Shown here: positions 13,688 through 21,579 of the stretch, in pieces
How the letters are laid out: each line of letters begins with the position of its first letter
Position numbering within the stretch: position 1 is the stretch's first letter
From: an uncultured Ruminococcus sp.
GTDB taxonomy: Bacteria > Bacillota > Clostridia > Oscillospirales > Acutalibacteraceae
Length of the DNA stretch: 21,628 nucleotides
NCBI GenBank assembly: GCA_902803035.1
Contig: CADCON010000132.1
Location: forward strand, 1-21,628
Reading direction: 5' to 3'
Position numbers and translations under genes: made by a program
The notes under the pieces: generated by a model
Databases searched by the model: none
Told to the model about the DNA's origin: nothing
The model's input: the letters and a program-made list of their open reading frames with translations, nothing else

Positions 13688-16642
13688 ATGTTAAAAGAGT
13701 TACAGGCAATCATTGATAAGATAGGCGAAGAGCACCGCAGCCATAAGAATTGGCAGAAGGTGGTCAGCATCCTTGCCTGCCTTACCATTTTTTGCACAAC
13801 TTACGCACTTATTTTGCCGGCAATAACGCTGGAAGCCAGCCCGGACGCGATCTGTGGCAAAGAGGAGCACACTCACACAGCCGAATGCTATTCCAGGACG
13901 CCCGTTCTGGTCTGCACCGAGGATCACGAGCATACTGATGATTGCTATGTGATGGAATCAGTGCTGATTTGCGGCAAGGAAGAGCACAAGCACACCAAGT
14001 CGTGTTTCCCCAAAGAGGAAAAGAAGGTAGAAGAAACGGAAGCAAAGGCACCGGCCGAGTCGGTGGAGCCTTCCGATCTGCCCGTCGAATCCGTTGAGGA
14101 AAAGACTGAGGTCGCATCCGTTGACGAAGGCGAAACCGTTGCCGACGAAGTAAAAGAAGACACGACAACCGAAGAAGAGCCCAAGTCTGACGACGATCAG
14201 AAGGCGGATGAGGTTGCCAAGACCGACGAAGAGCAGAAGTCCGACGAGGATGAGCAGACCCAAGACGTTGCTGACGAGGATGCACAGGCAGAAGAGGAAG
14301 AAACCGAAGAGCTGCCCGAGTACGAGACCCGCACGGTCATCCGCAGAGCAGGTCTTCTGAACCCCAAGATGACCAAGTCCGAGTCGGAAAGCCCGATGCA
14401 GCTCAAGAAGACTGTTTCCAGTGAGTCTAACGCCGATGGTTATTACACTATCACACTCGAAGCCTACGCAAAAGGTTCCGGTTCTATTGAGTTTCATACT
14501 TCCGTAGCACCGACCGATATCGTTCTGGTTCTTGACCAGTCCGGTTCCATGAGCTGGCCTTTCGGCAAAAAGAGCAAGACTGGCGTTATGATTGATGCTG
14601 TCAACGCATTCATCGATCAGGTTATCGACAGCGCGAAGGGCGAAGACGGAGAGATCGGCAACGGCGACGATGTGGACCACAGAATCGCGCTTGTCGGATT
14701 TGCCAGCAAGGACGATTACTATAAGAACACCGGTCTCTTCCTCAATACGACCAACAAACTCAAGAATTATGGCAGTCTGGATGCTGCTGATTACAAGAAT
14801 GCTTTCTACAGCATGACTAACTCAAAACAGAGAACCAACATCAAGACCGCTTCCCGCAGAATCACCAACGGCGGCGCTACCTACGTCAATCTTGGTCTTG
14901 ATATGGCGGAAAAGATTTTTAAGAACAATCCCGATCCCACCAGAAATCGTCTTGTGGTTGTCTTTACCGACGGTGTCCCCGGAAGCTCCAACTACCGCGG
15001 CGCCTGGGTCAATTATGATGACGACCGCGACTCCGGCATCAACGCCGAGCAGTCTCTCACCACCTCCAATACGATTAAGTCTTCCTACAAGGCGACCGTC
15101 TACTCTATCGGTATTTTTGCCGGTGCAGACGCCACCTCTCAGGGCGAGATGTGGAAGGACAGCACCAGTACTTTTGACGAAGAGCAGGCCGCTCCTTATG
15201 CTAACTACTTCATGCATCATCTGAGCAGCAACTACAATTCGAAAGGTGAGCAGGTTGACACACGTTACTATATGTCGGCTTCCAACGCTAATGCTTTGAT
15301 GGAGGCGTTTGAAGCCATCGCGACAGCGGTTGAGTCCGGCGGCTCCCAGAACACCGAACTGAAGGAAAACACAACGGTTATCGACGCCGTTTCGGATTAC
15401 TTTGAGTTCCCCGAGCACGCTGACAAAAACGATGTCAAGGTTTACACGGTTGACAGCAATGCGGTGAACGGAACCGAGCCTGTGTTTGATGAAGGGACCA
15501 AGAAACCGCTCGCCGCAGAAGTCGCCTTTAACGATGGAAAGATGTCAGTCAAAGGCTTCGATTATTCCGCCAACTGGTGCGGCGCCATCAAGAAAGGCGA
15601 TACCTATACCGCGCATCCTGGCAAGAAGATTGTCATTGAAGTTCCTGTCAAGCCGAAAGATGATTTCATCGGCGGCTATGACGTTCCTACCAACAAGGAC
15701 AATTCCGGCGTTTACCTCAATGGCGAGCAGATCGGCACATTTGAGGTTCCCACTACTGATGTTGCCTTCAAAGGCGAGGCTTACGCAGCCGAGAAGACCG
15801 TTTACTATGGCACGGAGGTCAGCATGGATGATCTTTACTTCAGCAATGAAGGACTGACCAAAAAGCTCTGGGATAAGCTCACCGACTATGTAGATTTCAT
15901 CAAAACCAACGGTCATAAGAGCGGAAACTATTATGTAATCGGCAATACCGAATACGAGATTGAACTTCCTGACTTTACCGGCTCAGCATCCAATGCCGTT
16001 GTTCAGTCTACCGAGACTGACGCCCACACTGTCAAGATTCGTATGAGAAAGAAGAGTCCGGCAGGCGAGTGGAAAGGTTACAACGTCAGCGCGAAGATCA
16101 ATGTTCTTGTTCCTGAACTCAAGTGGAAGGACAGCCGTGTTCTCAGCGGCGAGAGCTACACCAAGGCTCTCTGCGAGACACATCTCGTAGGCGAACCCAA
16201 GTGGGTTCCGGACAGCAGCGGCTGGACTCCCGGCGAGGGCGGTGTTCCCGAGGCGGAAGGCTCCGCTCCCGAGCTGAAGTACACCTTTGTCAATAAGGAT
16301 AAGGCGGAAGTCATCGGCAGCGAGGAATACGCGATCATCAATGATACAGCGATTGACGTGACCGTTGAAACCGCGGCCGGCCTGAAGCTGACTGACGTCA
16401 CCAAGTTCAAGTGGGATTCTTCCTGCGATGTCCACGGCAATGCCGACACGATTCCTGATCACAACGGAAGCGACGCTTCTAAGCCGGAATTCTACATTCA
16501 CGCTTATCTCGGCGTTCAGCTCCCCGCGACAGGCGGTTCTGGCCTTAAAATCTGGTTGGTAATCGGTCTGACACTCATGTCCAGCCCGATTATGATAGGA
16601 TTGAGCATTAAGCGCAGACTGGCTCTCATCAATGTTTTTTAA
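13688..16642 (+). CDS. VWA-domain pilus tip adhesin, LPATG anchored
   Basis: 984 residues. The N-terminal region RSHKNWQKVVSILACLT then TTYALILPAITLE (about 22-48) is a secretion signal common in Clostridia adhesins. Three C-x(3,4)-H-x-H-x3-C repeats (CGKEEHTHTAEC, CTEDHEHTDDC, CGKEEHKHTKSC; about 56-105) look metal-binding or disulphide-linked. A Glu/Asp-rich stalk (about 105-220) follows. The VWA domain starts near 277: DIVLVLDQSGSMSW gives the MIDAS residues D283, S285, S287; GGATYVNLG probably supplies the threonine and VVVFTDG holds D428. Beta-rich domains run to about 930. The sorting signal LPATG (945-949), membrane helix and SIKRR tail complete it. It matches tip adhesins such as RrgA or SpaC in layout and lies directly upstream of the backbone pilin. 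ATG 13688 follows GGGAGG. Confidence 0.92.
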   Translation: MLKELQAIIDKIGEEHRSHKNWQKVVSILACLTIFCTTYALILPAITLEASPDAICGKEEHTHTAECYSRTPVLVCTEDHEHTDDCYVMESVLICGKEEHKHTKSCFPKEEKKVEETEAKAPAESVEPSDLPVESVEEKTEVASVDEGETVADEVKEDTTTEEEPKSDDDQKADEVAKTDEEQKSDEDEQTQDVADEDAQAEEEETEELPEYETRTVIRRAGLLNPKMTKSESESPMQLKKTVSSESNADGYYTITLEAYAKGSGSIEFHTSVAPTDIVLVLDQSGSMSWPFGKKSKTGVMIDAVNAFIDQVIDSAKGEDGEIGNGDDVDHRIALVGFASKDDYYKNTGLFLNTTNKLKNYGSLDAADYKNAFYSMTNSKQRTNIKTASRRITNGGATYVNLGLDMAEKIFKNNPDPTRNRLVVVFTDGVPGSSNYRGAWVNYDDDRDSGINAEQSLTTSNTIKSSYKATVYSIGIFAGADATSQGEMWKDSTSTFDEEQAAPYANYFMHHLSSNYNSKGEQVDTRYYMSASNANALMEAFEAIATAVESGGSQNTELKENTTVIDAVSDYFEFPEHADKNDVKVYTVDSNAVNGTEPVFDEGTKKPLAAEVAFNDGKMSVKGFDYSANWCGAIKKGDTYTAHPGKKIVIEVPVKPKDDFIGGYDVPTNKDNSGVYLNGEQIGTFEVPTTDVAFKGEAYAAEKTVYYGTEVSMDDLYFSNEGLTKKLWDKLTDYVDFIKTNGHKSGNYYVIGNTEYEIELPDFTGSASNAVVQSTETDAHTVKIRMRKKSPAGEWKGYNVSAKINVLVPELKWKDSRVLSGESYTKALCETHLVGEPKWVPDSSGWTPGEGGVPEAEGSAPELKYTFVNKDKAEVIGSEEYAIINDTAIDVTVETAAGLKLTDVTKFKWDSSCDVHGNADTIPDHNGSDASKPEFYIHAYLGVQLPATGGSGLKIWLVIGLTLMSSPIMIGLSIKRRLALINVF

Positions 16643-16720
16643 GGGAACTGTATTGAGAAAACCTGAGCGGTAATACTTGATTCATCAATTCACAAAAATG
16701 GTAAAAGGAGAAATGTAAAA

Positions 16721-18124
16721 ATGAAGAAGGCACAGAAAGTACTCTCTGTTCTGCTCGTAGCTCTGATGGCATTCGCGCTTACTGCTGTCACAGCGTTTGC
16801 TGCAGCGCCTGAATCCGGCACCATCACCGTTACCGGTAAGAAGGATCAGACTTATACCCTGTATAAGCTGTTTGACGCTAAGATCACCTTCACCGAGGAA
16901 GGTGAGCAGAGAGCTATTGCTTACACCGTTCCCGAGGGCAAGTCCCTGGATGGCAACGCATGGTTTGAAGTTAAAGACGGCTTCGTTGTTGCCAAGGAAG
17001 GCGTAGACACAGATTGGGCAAAGGATGCTGAAGCGATCGCATGGGCGAAGGAATTCGGCACCCAGGTCGGCGAAGCAAAGACCGCTTCCGCCGACAATGA
17101 GGAAGTTAAGTTCGAAGGTCTTGACTGGGGCTACTACTTTGTAGATTCCACCCTTGGCGCGTTTATCTCTGTTACCAGCGATAATCCCAATGGCGCAGTT
17201 GTTGACAAGAACGAGCTTCCCACCATCGAGAAGGTTATTACCGCTGCCAACAAGGGTTCTGTTGACGGTGACGGCGCAAACGCCATCGCTGAGATGGGTG
17301 CGACTGTTACCTACAAGATCACCGTTCACGCAAAGCCCGGCGCTGAGAACTACGTTGTAGTTGACACTCTCCCCGACGGCATCAAGGCTCCTGCTGACAC
17401 TGACGTCGCTGTTGCTGGCGGTACAAGAGCTTCCGGCGAGCTTGCAGACGTTACTGTTTCCGGCCAGGAAGTCAAGGTTGCCTTCAAGAAGGCTGCTCTT
17501 GATAAGGTAACGGAGGATGTTGATTTCACCATTACCTTTGACGGCACAGTGAAGGATTCCGCTGTTGTCGGCGAGCCTGGCAACCCCTCCACCGCTTATA
17601 TGACCTATGGCCACAGCGAGAACAACAAGACCGATGAAATCACCACAACCGTTTACACCGCCCAGATCTCCATCAAGAAGACTGACAACAGCGGCGAAGA
17701 CCTTGCGGAAGCCGGTTTTGCTATCAAGAACAGCGAAGATAAGTACTACAAGTTTGAAGACGGCGTTGTTTCCTGGGTTGATGAAGTAAGCGACGCAACC
17801 GAGAAGTTCTCCGGCAGCGACGGTGCTGTTGAAGCTTTCGTTGGTCTTGCGGACGGCACATACACCCTGTTTGAAGTCACTGTTCCGGATGGATACAGCA
17901 AGATGGAAGAAAAGACCATCACTGTCAAGGCTGCTGACGAAGACGGCGCTCTTACAGACGCCAACCTCAAGCAGTCCGCTACAGTTGAAAACAAGCCCGG
18001 CGTTGTCCTGCCTGAGACAGGCGCGCTCGGCACCCAGATCTTCTACATCATCGGCGTTCTCGCTATCCTTGGTGCCGGCGTATTCATGGTCACCAACAAG
18101 AGAATTGCGAAGGAAGAAATCTGA
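16721..18124 (+). CDS. major backbone pilin, SpaA-type, LPETG
   Basis: 467 residues. Signal peptide MKKAQKVLSVLLVALMAFAL, cleavage near Ala27 (TAFA/AAPES). Pilin N-terminal domain with TYTLYKLFDA (about 40-50); a lysine in NELPTIEKVI (K171) sits where SpaA-type pilins carry the pilin-motif lysine used by the sortase, although the classical YPK is absent. A middle domain (VTYKITVHAKPGAENYVVVDTLP) follows, then a Cna-B-type domain with an E-box, YTLFEVTVPDGY (E385), expected to support an intramolecular isopeptide bond. LPETG (430-434), membrane helix and NKRIAKEE tail. Codons are the most uniform in the operon, suggesting high expression. AAAGGAG (16704-16710) precedes ATG 16721. A sortase gene follows at once, as in typical pilus islands. 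Confidence 0.93.
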   Translation: MKKAQKVLSVLLVALMAFALTAVTAFAAAPESGTITVTGKKDQTYTLYKLFDAKITFTEEGEQRAIAYTVPEGKSLDGNAWFEVKDGFVVAKEGVDTDWAKDAEAIAWAKEFGTQVGEAKTASADNEEVKFEGLDWGYYFVDSTLGAFISVTSDNPNGAVVDKNELPTIEKVITAANKGSVDGDGANAIAEMGATVTYKITVHAKPGAENYVVVDTLPDGIKAPADTDVAVAGGTRASGELADVTVSGQEVKVAFKKAALDKVTEDVDFTITFDGTVKDSAVVGEPGNPSTAYMTYGHSENNKTDEITTTVYTAQISIKKTDNSGEDLAEAGFAIKNSEDKYYKFEDGVVSWVDEVSDATEKFSGSDGAVEAFVGLADGTYTLFEVTVPDGYSKMEEKTITVKAADEDGALTDANLKQSATVENKPGVVLPETGALGTQIFYIIGVLAILGAGVFMVTNKRIAKEEI

Positions 18125-18148
18125 GCTGGCAAATTCATTGAATAATAT

Positions 18149-18242
18149 CTGATTAATCAGAGTATAAACCCCTGGGCGAGAGGGAAAGATTGTTCCCGCT
18201 TTCCCCCTCGCTCCTTCGGGTTTCTCTGATGCATAACATCAG
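18149..18242 (+). promoter_or_regulatory. hairpins between backbone pilin and sortase genes (attenuator / RBS masking)
   Basis: The 128-bp gap contains the perfect palindrome CTGATTAATCAG (18149-18160). A long stem follows: GGGCGAGAGGGAAAG (18174-18188) with CTTTCCCCCTCGCTC (18199-18213), one mismatch and one G-U pair. A third hairpin CTGATG (18226-18231) / CATCAG (18237-18242) runs into the AGGGAG site (18241-18246) of the sortase gene. There is no U-run right after the long stem. This arrangement could lower sortase yield relative to pilin. Confidence 0.55.
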
Positions 18243-18252
18243 GGAGATGCAC

Positions 18253-19122
18253 ATGAAGAAAGCGACAAATAAACTCTTTACATTGATCTTGCTTATCGTG
18301 TTTTTCATTGGTCTCTCCGTGCTGTTATACCCGGCGCTTAGTCAGTACTGGAATTCACGAATGCAGTCAAAGGCAATTCTTGATTATGACAGAACGCTCA
18401 GCCAGATGACCGAAGAAGACTATTCGGTTGAATTTGAAAAGGCACAGAAGTATAATAAGAAGCTGAGCAAGCTGCCGTATCCACTGCGTGATTACAGAAA
18501 GCTGCACAAGCAGTATGAAGCAGCCGCCAATATCGGGGGCAATGGTCTGATGGGCTATGTTTCAATCGACAAGCTGCAATTGGAGATTCCCATCTATCAC
18601 GGCGCGAGCGATCAGGTGCTCAATACCGCGTGCGGTCACTTTGAAGGCACCAGCCTTCCCGTTGGCGGAGCAAGTACGCATTCTGTCATCATGGCGCATC
18701 GTGGATTACCGCACGCAAAGCTGTTCACCAATCTCGATAAGATGCAGATCGGCGACATATTCGCTATCAATATCATGGGTCAGGAACTTACCTATGAGGT
18801 GGTTCAGATCAAGATAGTGCTGCCGGATGATGTCAGCGATGTGCAGATTGTCAAGGGTGAAGATTACTGTACGCTGGTTACCTGTACGCCTTATGCCATC
18901 AATACTCACAGACTTCTGGTTCAGGGAACGAGGATTGAAACCATAAGACACAGGGAGCTATATATAACATCGGATGCCTTTCTGGTTGATCGGATGATAG
19001 TCACCCCGATTGTCGCGCTGCCTGTAATTTTCGCGCTGATTGTGGTAGTGGTAATGAAGCCGGTTAAAAAGAAATTCAAGGTACAAAATTACATCGATTT
19101 CGAGGAGGACGAACTGGAATGA
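18253..19122 (+). CDS. class C (pilin-polymerising) sortase
   Basis: 289 residues from ATG 18253 (AGGGAG 6 bases upstream; ATG 18247 abuts the site). N-terminal membrane helix (about 9-30), extracellular helical region (about 35-90), sortase beta-barrel from GLMGYVSIDKLQLEIPIYHG, and a second membrane helix near the C-terminus (about 250-272), the two-helix layout of class C. Catalytic residues are present: H149 in SVIMAHRG, C211 in TLVTCTPY, R220 in INTHRLLVQG. The active-site lid usually carries a DP(F/W/Y) motif before the barrel; here the matching region reads LSKLPYPLRDYRKLHKQYE, so the lid is altered or absent. Predicted to link pilin lysine to the LPETG threonine. The next gene starts in an ATGA overlap. 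Confidence 0.93.
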   Translation: MKKATNKLFTLILLIVFFIGLSVLLYPALSQYWNSRMQSKAILDYDRTLSQMTEEDYSVEFEKAQKYNKKLSKLPYPLRDYRKLHKQYEAAANIGGNGLMGYVSIDKLQLEIPIYHGASDQVLNTACGHFEGTSLPVGGASTHSVIMAHRGLPHAKLFTNLDKMQIGDIFAINIMGQELTYEVVQIKIVLPDDVSDVQIVKGEDYCTLVTCTPYAINTHRLLVQGTRIETIRHRELYITSDAFLVDRMIVTPIVALPVIFALIVVVVMKPVKKKFKVQNYIDFEEDELE

Positions 19123-20072
19123 AAAAGTATTTTTCATTAGTCACGGTCTCGCTGATAGCATTGGCAATGCTCTTTACAATGCCTGTCAAGGTCTTTGCAG
19201 CCTCGACCGCCGACTCTACGGATCTTTTTGATCTGAACAAAACCAATCAACTGACTGTCGCCTATAAGAGTGCCGACGCCGATCTCAATGGCACTGAAAT
19301 TTCCCTTTACCGCGTTGCCGAGTGGTCTGATCGGTATGATCTGACACTTACCGAGGCTTTTGCGGATTGCGGTTTTGATCCTGAAAAGGTGGAATCAACC
19401 GACGAGTGGGACAACATCGGTGATACGTTGGATTCGTATGTTCAGGCGAATTCACCCGCGGCTTATGCCACCCAGAAGGTTTCCTCGGATAAGGTTGTCT
19501 TCAGCGATCTTCCCGTTGGTATTTACTTCATTCCGGAGCTGACGATTGTCGAGGAAAACGGCATCCGGACATTCTCCCGCGTTCTGCTGCATCTCCCTGA
19601 ATATAGCCAGAACGAATATGGTGAATTCGACTGGCAGACGGAAATCAAGTCGGCTCCCAAGTCTGAATCCTATACGCCTACCTACAAGGACGTTGAGTAT
19701 TTCATCAATGTCGTGTGGGACGACAAGGGCTATGAGAGCAATCGTCCTTCCAGTGTAGACGCTTCGATCTTCAAGAATGGCGAGCTTAGCGAAACGGTTG
19801 CCATTACCGCTGACGGCAGTTGGCATTATTCCTGGGTGACCAAAGACGACGGTACCGAATGGAATGTCAACGGCAGCGAAGTGCCGAAGTACACCCTTAC
19901 GGTCAAGCAGGTGGAGAACGGCTGGATTCTTGAATATCATTTCATCGCCCCCGACCCGGTTCCCCCCAGAACAGGCGAAAGCTTCCCGTGGCTGGCAGTC
20001 ATCCTGCTTTCCGTTTCCGGAATGGCCCTGGTTGCAGTCGGTCTGATTTCGAGAAGAAGAGTCAATGGATAA
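19119..20072 (+). CDS. small Cna-B pilin, probable basal subunit, PPRTG sorting signal
   Basis: 317 residues. Signal peptide about 1-27 (LFTMPVKVFA/A). The first domain (about 45-190) includes LNGTEISLYRVAEW and FSDLPVGIYFIPEL. The second, Cna-B-like domain (about 195-270) begins YFINVVWDDKGYESNRPSSV and includes VDASIFKNGE and SWVTKDDGTEW. The C-terminal signal is PPRTG (282-286) then ESFPWLAV, a membrane helix and SRRRVNG; Pro replaces the usual Leu, as in some basal pilins, and may direct it to a housekeeping sortase that attaches the pilus to the wall. ATG 19119 overlaps the sortase stop by 4 bases, with GAGGAGG (19101-19107) upstream. The last gene overlaps its end by 8 bases. The basal role is inferred from size, order and sorting motif. 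Confidence 0.85.
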   Translation: MKKYFSLVTVSLIALAMLFTMPVKVFAASTADSTDLFDLNKTNQLTVAYKSADADLNGTEISLYRVAEWSDRYDLTLTEAFADCGFDPEKVESTDEWDNIGDTLDSYVQANSPAAYATQKVSSDKVVFSDLPVGIYFIPELTIVEENGIRTFSRVLLHLPEYSQNEYGEFDWQTEIKSAPKSESYTPTYKDVEYFINVVWDDKGYESNRPSSVDASIFKNGELSETVAITADGSWHYSWVTKDDGTEWNVNGSEVPKYTLTVKQVENGWILEYHFIAPDPVPPRTGESFPWLAVILLSVSGMALVAVGLISRRRVNG

Positions 20073-20664
20073 AAAGCACGTTTTTAATGTGCGAAAACTG
20101 ATCATCGGCCTGACGATCGCTTTCGGCGTCCTGCTCATCGCGGGGGCAGTCGTATTAGCGGTCGCTCAGGCTGATTTTACCGACAAGCAGACAGCCGCAG
20201 ACGTCGTCAGCGCAATGGACGCCATTATTCCGGCCAGAAGGAAAGCTGTGCCGGAGTCCCATTACGGCGAGAATATGCCCAGCTCCGAGATTCGCGGAGA
20301 GGATTTTGTGGGGCTGCTTGAAATTGACGCTTACGGCATACGACTGCCGGTCGCTTCCGATTGGCAATACGCCGACAAAGAGCGTTTCCCGGCTCTGTAC
20401 AGCGGGAGCGTGTATGACCGGAATGCGATCATCGGCGGCAGCAATGGCAAGGAGCAGTTTTCGTTTATCGATGAGATAGATATCGGCACAGAGATAAGAT
20501 TTATCGATCTTTATGGAAGAGAATTCCAGTATGAAGTAAGCATGGTGAATCATGCCGACGCGTTGAAAAGCATCGAGTCGGGAGAAGAACATCTGACGCT
20601 GTTCGCGCCGTCCGCTATGACTTCGAAGTATGTAATTGTTCGCTGCAGGCTGCAAGGAATGTGA
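20065..20664 (+). CDS. sortase-fold protein lacking all three catalytic residues (pseudosortase)
   Basis: 199 residues; overlaps the preceding gene by 8 bases. N-terminal membrane helix (about 12-35), linker, then a sortase-like barrel: GLLEIDAYGIRLPVASDW, FPALYSGSV, IGTEIRFIDLYGREFQYEV. In active relatives the next strands read ..AGHN.. and LTLFTCT....RVTVRC. Here they read IIGGSNGKEQF (Ser126 for His), LTLFAPS (Pro182 for Cys) and SKYVIVRC (Tyr189 for Arg). The frame is intact and the operon terminator follows directly, so it is not obviously decaying. A catalytic sortase role is unlikely. It may be a non-enzymatic assembly factor for pilin or sortase, comparable in idea to S. pyogenes SipA, a signal-peptidase-like protein without the catalytic dyad that is needed for pilus assembly. 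Confidence 0.82.
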   Translation: MDKKHVFNVRKLIIGLTIAFGVLLIAGAVVLAVAQADFTDKQTAADVVSAMDAIIPARRKAVPESHYGENMPSSEIRGEDFVGLLEIDAYGIRLPVASDWQYADKERFPALYSGSVYDRNAIIGGSNGKEQFSFIDEIDIGTEIRFIDLYGREFQYEVSMVNHADALKSIESGEEHLTLFAPSAMTSKYVIVRCRLQGM

Positions 20665-20684
20665 CCTGCGGCGATTTTTTTTTT
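20641..20684 (+). terminator. intrinsic terminator of the pilus operon, overlapping the last codons
   Basis: CGCTGCAGG (20641-20649) pairs with CCTGCGGCG (20665-20673), 9 bp with one G-U pair, 15-nt loop, followed by an A and ten T residues (20675-20684). The left arm lies in the coding sequence and the stop codon lies in the loop. Confidence 0.9.
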
Positions 20685-20710
20685 ACCGGATAAAACGAGG
20701 AGGGAATAGA

Positions 20711-20750
20711 AAAAAACACTCCTATCGTTCGCACGACAGAAGTGTTTTTT
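20711..20750. terminator. bidirectional terminator between the pilus operon and methyltransferase
   Basis: AAAAAACACT (20711-20720) pairs perfectly with AGTGTTTTTT (20741-20750). An inner TCGT/ACGA can extend the structure. It gives a U-run on either strand and serves the convergent genes. Confidence 0.88.
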
Positions 20751-20774
20751 CGTGAGACATCTCTGAATAGCGCG

Positions 20775-21465
20775 TCAAGCGGGGCTTTGACACGTTTTTT
20801 TAACAACAGCGTACATCAGACTGTCAAATTCCGGAAGCGCGCTGGTGATTCCTTTTTCTATCACAGTCAGGTTATGATCCGCAAGTTCATGCGCAAAGGT
20901 TCCGAACGACACCATCCTGCATGAAGTCGCTGCTACCAGCATCTTTCCCGACGCATGATCCCTTTCCTGTAGCTCAAAGGCTTTTGAGATATCGCTTTTT
21001 ATTTCGGTTTCCCCGTCGCCCATTGTGCAGATCAAAGCAATCCCTTCCGGTTTAAGATGATCATGAATGAAACGGTAAAAACCATTCCTGTCCCCGTCAA
21101 GCACCAGCATATGTACAACCGCTACCGCGTAGATAAAAATCAAAAGAGCTGTCCATCTTGCCTGAAAGGCAGTCAAGCACTCTGAAATTCCGAACATACC
21201 GGGGCTTTGTTTTCTTGCAATAGGAAATGGCTTCTTCCGATATATCAGTGGCCGTCAGACGAAAGCCATTTTCCAGAACGGCTCTGGCATCTCTTCCCTC
21301 TCCGCAGCCTAATTCAAGCAGGTCGTGATCGTTCTGAATATGGTATCGACGGATGACATCCATGACGATCGGAGTGCTTACATTGCTTGCCCAATTGACG
21401 CCCTTCTGATGAGCCGTTTTATATCTTTCATCGTAGGCGGCGTAGTATTTGGTTTTCTCATTCAT
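20775..21465 (-). pseudogene. class I SAM-dependent methyltransferase, frameshifted
   Basis: Read on the minus strand from ATG 21463-21465, behind AGGAGG (21472-21477). The first part encodes MNEKTKYYAAYDERY and the SAM-binding motif LLELGCGEGRDA followed by LTATDIS, up to KMDSSFDF. After that the frame runs into a stop about 13 codons on. The +1-shifted frame continues with the expected family sequence: IYAVAVVHMLVLDGDRNGFY, HDHLKPEGIALICTMGDGE and so on to TGA at 20775-20777. Removing one T from a five-T run (A run 21135-21139 on the plus strand) would join the two into a protein of about 229 residues. This is a frameshift mutation, a sequencing/assembly error in a homopolymer, or less likely programmed frameshifting. 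Substrate unknown; the family covers small-molecule methyltransferases. Confidence 0.82.
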
Positions 21466-21542
21466 AAGCAGCCTCCTATAAAATGGGTAAATCTGTCGCT
21501 GTGACTGAAGAATGAATAATAAAAAATGAATCTTACAAAACA

Positions 21543-21574
21543 AAAATCCCATCGTCTTGCGACGACAGGATTTT
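21543..21574 (-). terminator. intrinsic terminator downstream of the tRNA
   Basis: AAAATCC (21543-21549) pairs with GGATTTT (21568-21574), with a CA/CA internal loop and an inner TCGTC/GACGA stem on a TTGC loop. On the minus strand it is followed by further U-rich sequence (TTTTTGTTTTG). It lies 5 bases after the tRNA 3' end. Confidence 0.75.
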
Positions 21575-21579
21575 CACTT

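Noticed and set aside
16651..16720. Possible internal promoter before the backbone pilin
   Set aside because: TTGAGA and TAATAC hexamers are present but spaced only about 12 bp; no other pair fits.
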